35,767 nucleotides of DNA from Micromonospora yasonensis (GTDB lineage Bacteria > Actinomycetota > Actinomycetes > Mycobacteriales > Micromonosporaceae), in contig NZ_JAPDPH010000056.1 of NCBI RefSeq assembly GCF_026013475.1, positions 1-35,767 on the forward strand, in the 5' to 3' direction. Both the position numbers and the translations under genes were made by a program. The notes under the pieces were generated by a model. That model was not told the DNA's origin. It made no database searches and worked only from the letters and a program-made list of their open reading frames with translations. This document shows positions 30,844 through 35,767 of the stretch, one piece after another (the stretch's first letter is position 1; each line of letters opens with the position of its first letter).

Positions 30844-31371
30844 ATGCTGGAACTGATCACCCCGACCACCCGGTTGCACCGGTCCTGGCTGGCCGCCCGC
30901 GACGACTGGGGGCCGGGCGTCCACCAGGACGGCAGCGGGCTGCACGCCACCGACGACGTGGATTCGCCGGAGGGCTTCGCGGAGTGGGTAGGGCGGCTGC
31001 GGGCCGGCGCGGACGAGTCCCGGCCGCTGCCCGAGGGCCGGGTGCCCGCGCTCTACTGGTGGATCGTCGAGGGCGACGAGGTGCTCGGCGCCATCTCGCT
31101 GCGGCTGCGGCTCACCGACTTCCTGCGGAACGCCGGCGGTCACATCGGCTACGGCGTCCGCCCCTCGGCCCGCCGCCGGGGCGTGGCGACCTTCGCCCTG
31201 GGCGCGGCGCTCGCCGAGGCGGCCCGGCGGGGCATCGACCCGGTCCTGGTCACCTGCGACGACGACAACACCGCCTCCGCGCGGACCATCGAGCGGCACG
31301 GCGGGGTGCTGGAGGACGTGCGGGACACCGAGCTGGGCCGGATCCGCCGCTACTGGATCAGTACCCGCTGA
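30844..31371 (+). CDS. GNAT family N-acetyltransferase
   Basis: A 175-residue GNAT enzyme of the RimJ/RimL-like type. It begins LELITPTTRLHRSWLAARDD, has LYWWIVEGDEVLGAISLRLRL, the acetyl-CoA motif A HIGYGVRPSARRRGVATFAL, and DDDNTASARTIERHGGVLED near the C-terminus. All core motifs are present. Substrate unknown; it is not close enough in motif to known resistance enzymes to call it one. Its stop lies one base from that of the convergent GNAT gene. Confidence 0.87.
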   Translation: MLELITPTTRLHRSWLAARDDWGPGVHQDGSGLHATDDVDSPEGFAEWVGRLRAGADESRPLPEGRVPALYWWIVEGDEVLGAISLRLRLTDFLRNAGGHIGYGVRPSARRRGVATFALGAALAEAARRGIDPVLVTCDDDNTASARTIERHGGVLEDVRDTELGRIRRYWISTR

Positions 31372-31372
31372 G

Positions 31373-31879
31373 TCAGTCGCGCAGGTCCTCGGCGAGCAGG
31401 TCCATCAGCAGGCCGTCGTGCCAGCGGCCGTCCGCGCCGCGCTCGTAGCGGCGCATGATGCCCACCGGGCGGAAGCCCACCTTCGCGTACGCCCGGATCG
31501 CCGGTGTGTTCGCCGCCGCCGGGTCGATGGTGAACCGGTGGTGGCCGTACTCGTCGATCAAATGCCGGACCATGGTGCGGATGGCGTCCCCGCCGAGCCC
31601 GGCCCCGCGTACCGCCGGGTCGAGGAAGATGTCCAGGCTGGCGTGGCGGTAGTCCGGGTCGGGCTCGGCGTACCACTGGATCGCGCCGACCAACCGGCCC
31701 TCGTGCTCGATGGCGTACACGCTCAGCTCGTCGTCGGCCAGGTCGGCGCGGACCGCCGCGGCCAGGTCGTCGTCGCCGCGCCACCAGCGACGGACCTCCG
31801 GCGTGGCCCGGATGGCCGCGAGGGCGGGCACGTCGTCGTCCGTCGCCGGTCGCAGGGTCACCGCCCGCCCCCGCAGCAC
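31373..31879 (-). CDS. GNAT acetyltransferase linked to bioB-bsaP, AAC(6')-like
   Basis: A 168-residue GNAT protein with the aminoglycoside 6'-N-acetyltransferase-like pattern: LRPATDDDVPALAAIRATPE, RRWWRGDDDL, LVGAIQWYAEPDPDYRHASL, motif A LDPAVRGAGLGGDAIRTMVR, and RAYAKVGFRPVGIMRRYER. Many actinobacterial proteins of this look have no resistance activity, so I do not call it a resistance gene. GTG 31879 lies two bases after the bsaP stop, and bsaP is seven bases from bioB, so the three form one operon. That context suggests a housekeeping role, possibly near biotin metabolism, but this is inference. Confidence 0.82.
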   Translation of the reverse strand: MLRGRAVTLRPATDDDVPALAAIRATPEVRRWWRGDDDLAAAVRADLADDELSVYAIEHEGRLVGAIQWYAEPDPDYRHASLDIFLDPAVRGAGLGGDAIRTMVRHLIDEYGHHRFTIDPAAANTPAIRAYAKVGFRPVGIMRRYERGADGRWHDGLLMDLLAEDLRD

Positions 31880-31881
31880 GG

Positions 31882-32073
31882 TCAGCCCCGGATCTCGCCG
31901 TGCTCGACACAGACCGCCGACCAGCCGGCCGGCACCACCTGCACCTTCATCCGGCGGCGGCAGTGCGCGCAGTAGCGCGGCGGCTCCAGCGCCCGGGCCG
32001 CCGCGCACGGCTCGTGCCCGCCGGCCGCCGCCTGCTCACCGCAGCGGTCGCACCACAGCTCGGTCACCGTCAT
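31882..32073 (-). CDS. bsaP: Biotin synthase auxiliary protein BsaP
   Basis: A 63-residue small metal-binding-type protein located directly after bioB. Potential ligands are regularly placed: C8-x2-C11, H20-x2-C23, C35-x2-C38 (RYCAHCRRR) and C55-x2-H58 (CVEH). BsaP proteins of actinobacteria are encoded next to bioB and, from memory, are needed for biotin synthase activity in mycobacteria, probably by carrying or supplying an iron-sulfur centre. The name here rests on size, cysteine pattern and position. ATG 32073 has GAGG five bases upstream, within the 7-base gap to bioB. Confidence 0.82.
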   Translation of the reverse strand: MTVTELWCDRCGEQAAAGGHEPCAAARALEPPRYCAHCRRRMKVQVVPAGWSAVCVEHGEIRG

Positions 32074-32080
32074 CCTTGCC

Positions 32081-33076
32081 TCACAGGGTCGCGGACAGCG
32101 CCTTGACCGGCATCTTCAGGTCGTCGAGGAGCTTCAGGTCGTCGGTCGCCGGCCGGCCCAGGGTGGTCAGGTAGTTGCCGACGATGACGGCGTTGATGCC
32201 ACCCAGCAGGCCGTCCCGGGTGCCCAGGTCGCCGAGGGTGATCTCCCGGCCGCCCGCGTACCGGAGGATGGTGCGCGGCATGGCCAGCCGGAACGCGGCG
32301 ACGGCCCGCAGCGCGTCCTTGCCCTCGACCACCGGCCGGTCGCCGAGCGGGGTGCCCGGACGCGGGTTGAGGAAGTTCAGCGGGACCTCGTGCGGGTCCA
32401 GCTCGGCGAGCTGCGCGGCGAACTCGGCGCGCTGCTCGACCGACTCGCCCAGGCCGAGGATGCCGCCGCAGCAGACCTCCATGCCCGACTCGCGGACCAT
32501 CTTCAAGGTCTCCCAGCGCTCCTCCCAGGAGTGCGTGGTGACCACGTTCGGGAAGTAGGAGCGGCAGGTCTCCAGGTTGTGGTTGTAGCGGTGCACACCC
32601 ATCTCGACCAGCTCGTCGACCTGCTCCTGGGTGAGCATGCCCAGCGACGCCGCGACCTGGATGTCCACCTCCGCCTTGATGGCGGCGACACCCTCGCGCA
32701 TCTGCTTCATCAGCCGGGCGTCCGGGCCGCGCACGGCGGCCACGATGCAGAACTCGGTCGCCCCGGTCGCCGCGGTCTGCTTGGCGGCCTCGACCAGCGC
32801 GCGGATGTCCAGCCAGACGGAACGGACCGGCGAGGTGAACAGGCCGGACTGGGAGCAGAAGTGGCAGTCCTCCGGGCAGCCGCCGGTCTTCAGCGAGACG
32901 ATGCCCTCGACCTCGACCTCCGGGCCGCACCAGCGCATCCGCACCTCGTGGGCGAGCTGGAGGGCGGCGGGCAGGTGCTCGTCGGGCAGGTTCAGCACGG
33001 CGAGGACACCGGCCTCGTCGAGGCCGACGCCGTTCTCCAGCACCTGGGTCCGGGCCTGGTCGAGGATCTCTGGCAT
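32081..33076 (-). CDS. bioB: Biotin synthase
   Basis: A 331-residue radical-SAM enzyme that inserts sulfur into dethiobiotin to make biotin, the last step of the pathway. The radical-SAM cluster motif is C67-x3-C71-x2-C74 in GGCPEDCHFC. Later features are YNHNLETCRSYFPNVVTTHS, GMEVCCGGILGLGE, and PLNFLNPRPGTPL, including the Cys residues near the auxiliary cluster site and the conserved RYAGGRE (Arg ligand region). The start at 33076 follows a -10-like element closely, which suggests a leaderless transcript. bioB heads the bioB-bsaP-GNAT operon and is divergent from bioF. Confidence 0.97.
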   Translation of the reverse strand: MPEILDQARTQVLENGVGLDEAGVLAVLNLPDEHLPAALQLAHEVRMRWCGPEVEVEGIVSLKTGGCPEDCHFCSQSGLFTSPVRSVWLDIRALVEAAKQTAATGATEFCIVAAVRGPDARLMKQMREGVAAIKAEVDIQVAASLGMLTQEQVDELVEMGVHRYNHNLETCRSYFPNVVTTHSWEERWETLKMVRESGMEVCCGGILGLGESVEQRAEFAAQLAELDPHEVPLNFLNPRPGTPLGDRPVVEGKDALRAVAAFRLAMPRTILRYAGGREITLGDLGTRDGLLGGINAVIVGNYLTTLGRPATDDLKLLDDLKMPVKALSATL

Positions 33077-33083
33077 GGCTCGT

Positions 33084-33089
33084 ACCCTA
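33084..33089 (-). promoter_or_regulatory. Leaderless-type -10 element (TAGGGT) for bioB
   Basis: TAGGGT on the minus strand is seven bases before the bioB ATG at 33076, so transcription is expected to start at or next to the start codon. No Shine-Dalgarno is seen. I find no BirA- or BioQ-like operator that I can name in the intergenic region. Confidence 0.5.
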
Positions 33090-33206
33090 CAAGCCCCCTC
33101 GGACGGCGGGAATGGCCGCGTACCGCGGCTCGAGCCGGCCTCGAACGGGACTCGACCAGCCCCGGCGAGCCGGACCGCGCCACGCCGGGGCCGCCCGCCC
33201 GGGTGG

Positions 33207-33212
33207 TAACTT
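33207..33212 (+). promoter_or_regulatory. Candidate -10 element (TAACTT) for bioF
   Basis: TAACTT fits the TANNNT pattern and would start transcription near 33219, giving a leader of about 45 bases that contains the GGGAAGGGA ribosome-binding site. No -35 is apparent, so this is a weak assignment. Confidence 0.35.
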
Positions 33213-33263
33213 CGCCCGGCGGAAGCGCCCGAGGGCGACGTGTCGGCGGGAAGGGACGTGACG

Positions 33264-34511
33264 GTGGCGGACTGGCTGGCGGCGCTGGACCGCCGCGCCG
33301 CGCTGCGGGCGAAGGCGGGGCTCACCCGCACGCTGCGCCCGCGTACCGCCGGCGACACCGTGGTCGACCTGGCCGGCAACGACTATCTCGGCCTGGCCAC
33401 CCACCCGGAGGTCACCGCCGCCGCCGCCCGGGCGCTGGCCGCGTACGGGCTGGGGGCGACCGGGTCGCGGCTGGTGCGCGGCTCCACCGACGCGCACCAC
33501 CTGCTGGAGGACGCCCTCGCGGACTGGCTCGGCACCGATCGGGCGCTGGTCTTCTCCTCCGGCTACCTGGCCAACCTGGCCGCCGTCCGGGGCCTGGTGC
33601 AGCCGCGTACGCTGCTCGTCTCCGACGCCCACAACCACGCCTCGTTGATCGACGGTTGCCGGATCTCCGGCGCCGAGACGGTGGTGACCCCGCACGCCGA
33701 CGTGGCCGCGGTGGCCGCCGCGCTGGCCGCCGCGCCCGGTCGGCCCGCGGTGGTGGTCACCGAGTCGGTCTTCTCCGTCGACGGCGACCTCGCCCCGCTG
33801 GCCGAGCTGCACGCGGTGGCCCGCCGGTACGGGGCGTTGCTGCTGGTCGACGACGCGCACGCGCTCGGCGTCACCGGCCCGGAGGGCGCGGGTGGGGTGG
33901 CCGCCGCCGGGTTGGCCGGCGAGCCGGACGTGGTGGTCACCGCCACGCTCTCCAAGGCGCTCGGCGGCGCCGGCGGCGTGGTGGCCGGCCCGGGCGAGTT
34001 CGTCCGGCATCTAGTGGAGACCGGGCGGACGTTCATCTTCGACACCGCCCCGCCCCCCGCGGTGGCGGCCGGCGTGCTGGCCGCGGTGCGGCTGGCCCGG
34101 GCCGGTGACGCGCTGCGCGCCGAGTTGGCCGAGCGGGCCGCCCGCGCGGTCGGTCGGCTCGGTGCGGCCGGGCTGGCGGTCTCCGCCCCCGACGCGGCGG
34201 TGGTCTCGGTGACCGCCCCGGGCCCGGAGGCGGCGACCGGCTGGGCGGCCGACTGCCGGGAGCGTGGCGTCGCGGTGGGCTGCTTCCGGCCGCCGTCCAC
34301 CCCGGACAGCCGTTCCCGGCTCCGGCTGACCATCAGTGCCGGGGTCGCTCGCGCGGACTTCGAACGGGCCCTGGACGTCATCGTGGCGTGCGCACCCGTG
34401 AGCGCGAGGACGCGCATTCCGGGGCGGCTCGCGTGGGACGCGGCCGGGCCGGAATGCGCGCATGAGCCGGGTTTGCGAGCCCCGCAGTCGCGAACGAAGG
34501 AGGGCTCATGA
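33264..34511 (+). CDS. bioF: 8-amino-7-oxononanoate synthase
   Basis: A 415-residue PLP-dependent enzyme that condenses pimeloyl-ACP (or CoA) with alanine in biotin synthesis. The family features are DLAGNDYLGLATHPEV, GSRLVRGSTDAHHLLEDALA, FSSGYLANLAAVRG, SDAHNHASLIDGCR, LLVDDAHALGVTG and the PLP lysine K231 in TLSKALGGAGGVVAG. The first 375 residues match the usual BioF length. The last 40 residues (from CAPVSARTR to RTKEGS) are an extra tail, whose final part is translated from a dispersed repeat. GTG 33264 is preferred because GGGAAGGGA lies seven bases upstream; 33258 and 33240 are alternatives. The stop overlaps the bioD start (ATGA). Confidence 0.92.
   Translation: MADWLAALDRRAALRAKAGLTRTLRPRTAGDTVVDLAGNDYLGLATHPEVTAAAARALAAYGLGATGSRLVRGSTDAHHLLEDALADWLGTDRALVFSSGYLANLAAVRGLVQPRTLLVSDAHNHASLIDGCRISGAETVVTPHADVAAVAAALAAAPGRPAVVVTESVFSVDGDLAPLAELHAVARRYGALLLVDDAHALGVTGPEGAGGVAAAGLAGEPDVVVTATLSKALGGAGGVVAGPGEFVRHLVETGRTFIFDTAPPPAVAAGVLAAVRLARAGDALRAELAERAARAVGRLGAAGLAVSAPDAAVVSVTAPGPEAATGWAADCRERGVAVGCFRPPSTPDSRSRLRLTISAGVARADFERALDVIVACAPVSARTRIPGRLAWDAAGPECAHEPGLRAPQSRTKEGS
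34466..34500 (+). repeat. Dispersed repeat, copy A (bioF-bioD junction)
   Basis: The sequence GAGCCCCGCAGTCGCGAACG at 34477-34496 is identical to copy B between sbcC and nurA. Just upstream, GCCGGGTTTGCGAGCC resembles copy C at 10998-11022. In this copy the repeat codes for the end of BioF in one frame and ends in GAAGGAG, which supplies the ribosome-binding site of bioD. Confidence 0.8.
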
Positions 34512-35236
34512 CAGGTGGCTGGACCGGGCCGGTGCTGGTGACCGGTACGGACACCGAGGTGGGCAAGACCGTGGTGACGGCGGCGATCGCGGCGGCGGCG
34601 CAGGCGGCCGGGCTGCGGGTCGCGGTGGTCAAGCCCGGCCAGACCGGTACGGCCACCGGCGACCCCGGCGACGTCGACTCGGTGACCAGGCTGGCCGCCC
34701 CGTTCACCGGCCGGACCCTGGCCAGCTACCCGGACCCGCTCGCCCCGCTCGCCGCGGCCCGGGTGGCCGAGCTGGAGCCGCTGGAGCTCTACACCGCCGT
34801 CGACGCGATCCGCGAGGAGACCGACAAGCACGACCTGGTGCTCGTCGAGGGGGCCGGCGGGCTGCTCGTACCGATGGGGTTGCGGCCGTCGGGCGAGCCC
34901 TGGACGGTGGCCGACCTGGCGGTGTCACTGGGTGCGCCAGCCGTGGTGGTGGCCCGGGCCGGCCTGGGCACGCTCAACCACACCGCGCTCACCCTGGAGG
35001 CCCTGGAACGCCGGGCGATCCCGGCCGGCGTGGTGATCGGCGCCTGGCCGGCCGAGCCGGAGCTGGTGCACTGGCTCAACCTGTCCGACCTGGTGCCGAA
35101 CCTGCTCGGCGCGGTGCCGATGGGCGCCGGCACGATGGATCCGGGGGTGTTCCGCCGCTCCGCCCCCGGCTGGCTCACCCCGGCCCTGTACGGCGTGCTG
35201 GACGACTGGCGGGCCTGGGCCGACGACGTCAGCTGA
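34508..35236 (+). CDS. bioD: Dethiobiotin synthetase
   Basis: A 242-residue ATP-dependent carboxylase that closes the ureido ring of 7,8-diaminopelargonate to give dethiobiotin. The P-loop is VTGTDTEVGKT (K20), followed by VAVVKPGQTG (substrate/Mg loop), LVEGAGGLLVPMG, and VVVARAGLGTLNHTALTLE near the base-binding site. GAAGGAGG from the dispersed repeat precedes ATG 34508. bioF and bioD are coupled by a 4-base ATGA overlap. With bioB on the other side, only bioA and the pimelate-forming steps are missing from the window. Confidence 0.95.
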   Translation: MTGGWTGPVLVTGTDTEVGKTVVTAAIAAAAQAAGLRVAVVKPGQTGTATGDPGDVDSVTRLAAPFTGRTLASYPDPLAPLAAARVAELEPLELYTAVDAIREETDKHDLVLVEGAGGLLVPMGLRPSGEPWTVADLAVSLGAPAVVVARAGLGTLNHTALTLEALERRAIPAGVVIGAWPAEPELVHWLNLSDLVPNLLGAVPMGAGTMDPGVFRRSAPGWLTPALYGVLDDWRAWADDVS

Positions 35237-35280
35237 GCCCACCTGACTTTCGTCGGTGTCCGGCCCCGGGCCGCCGTCGG

Positions 35281-35286
35281 TAGCGT
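35281..35286 (+). promoter_or_regulatory. Leaderless-type -10 element (TAGCGT) for the 3' edge gene
   Basis: TAGCGT is seven bases before the GTG at 35294, the leaderless spacing seen at four other genes in the window. No Shine-Dalgarno precedes this GTG. There is no clear -35. Confidence 0.5.
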
Positions 35287-35293
35287 GGCCGCC

Positions 35294-35767
35294 GTGGCAT
35301 CCGACGACCCGCCGACGGACCGGCGACGGCTCGGCGACCTGCTGCTCTGGGCCGCCGTCTCCGCGCCGGTGGCGTACGCCGGGCTCACCCCACCCTGGCC
35401 GCGGTACGCGGTGCCGCTGCTGGTCGGGTCGCTGGCGCTGCTCGCCCTCGCGGTGGCGGTCGGCCGCCGGCTGCCCCTCGCGGCGCTGGTGGCGGTGGTG
35501 CTCGGCTCGCTGCTGGACGGCAACTTCGTCTTCGCCATTCCGGTGTTCAGCTACCTCGCCGGTCGGCGCAGCGCCGGCGCCGGCCGGGTCGCCGTCGTCT
35601 TCGGCGTGATCGCGGTCGCCGGGACCGCGCTCAACCTCGGCCTGCTCGGCACCGGGCCGGCGACCTGGTTCCTGCTCGCCTCGGTGCTGCTCTTCGCCGG
35701 GGTGTTCCCCTGGCTGCTCGGCCGGCTCCGCCGCCAGCAGCGGGCCCTCGCCGAAGCCGGGCGGCGG
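35294..35767 (+). CDS. Membrane protein, probable sensor histidine kinase N-terminus (3' end cut off)
   Basis: The first 158 codons of a longer gene. After a basic start (PPTDRRRLGDLL) there are about four to five hydrophobic helices, for example AVPLLVGSLALLALAVAV, LAALVAVVLGSLLDG, VFGVIAVAGTALNLGLLG and FLLASVLLFAGVFPWLLG. The window ends in GRLRRQQRALAEAGRR, a charged helix of the kind that leads into the dimerisation domain of NarL/UhpB-type histidine kinases (HisKA_3). That assignment is inference from topology and this linker; the catalytic part lies outside the window. The GTG start is supported by the preceding -10 element. Confidence 0.55.
   Translation, partial: MASDDPPTDRRRLGDLLLWAAVSAPVAYAGLTPPWPRYAVPLLVGSLALLALAVAVGRRLPLAALVAVVLGSLLDGNFVFAIPVFSYLAGRRSAGAGRVAVVFGVIAVAGTALNLGLLGTGPATWFLLASVLLFAGVFPWLLGRLRRQQRALAEAGRR

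Noticed and set aside
31373..31879. Aminoglycoside resistance gene
   Set aside because: AAC(6')-like motifs alone are common in housekeeping GNATs; operon position with bioB-bsaP argues against a resistance role.

Overview
The window is very GC-rich actinobacterial chromosome with densely packed genes, and the gene set points to Micromonosporaceae, most likely Micromonospora or a close relative. The evidence is the CebR-type cellobiose operon, an ACT-GNAT protein acetyltransferase of the kind described in Micromonospora aurantiaca, a bsaP gene beside bioB, several leaderless-looking starts, and a short dispersed repeat encoding RVCEPR-like gene tails. The genus is an inference. I see no tRNA, rRNA, CRISPR array, insertion sequence, integrase or replication origin.

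Left block (1-9171): a truncated GNAT gene and a DUF1990 gene, then a long minus-strand run concerned with DNA ends and damage. From upstream to downstream this is a HerA-like ATPase, sbcD, sbcC, a NurA-like nuclease gene, a spermidine-synthase-like gene and an AlkA-like DNA glycosylase. The first five are separated by 10 bases, a 1-base TGATG overlap, 52 bases and another TGATG overlap, so they probably form one operon. This is the archaeal HerA-NurA-Mre11-Rad50 gene set in a bacterial form, and it is the most interesting system in the window.

Middle block (9397-15621): a membrane protein with a C-terminal alpha/beta-hydrolase domain, the decayed C-terminal piece of an aculeacin/penicillin-type acylase, a secreted thermolysin-like M4 protease between strong hairpins, an internally deleted alpha/beta-hydrolase remnant, a RibD-like reductase preceded by a 39-residue cysteine-rich protein (ATGA overlap), and a pRiA4b ORF-3-like protein.

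Cellobiose block (15622-21731): two CebR-type 14-bp operators flank a promoter ahead of cebE-cebF-cebG-bglC, followed by a cebR-like LacI regulator. The importer lacks its own ATPase; in Streptomyces a shared MsiK supplies it from elsewhere. Next come an acyl-CoA dehydrogenase with a coupled phosphotransferase-fold gene, an ACT-domain protein followed by the ACT-GNAT protein, an aldehyde dehydrogenase, a secreted LPLTG surface protein with Ser/Pro/Glu repeats, and a frameshifted DUF559 nuclease-like gene.

Right block (30271-35767): DUF488 and GNAT genes, then biotin synthesis. bioB-bsaP-GNAT run leftward, and bioF-bioD run rightward from the same divergent region; bioA is not in the window. 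The right edge cuts a membrane protein resembling the sensor region of a histidine kinase.
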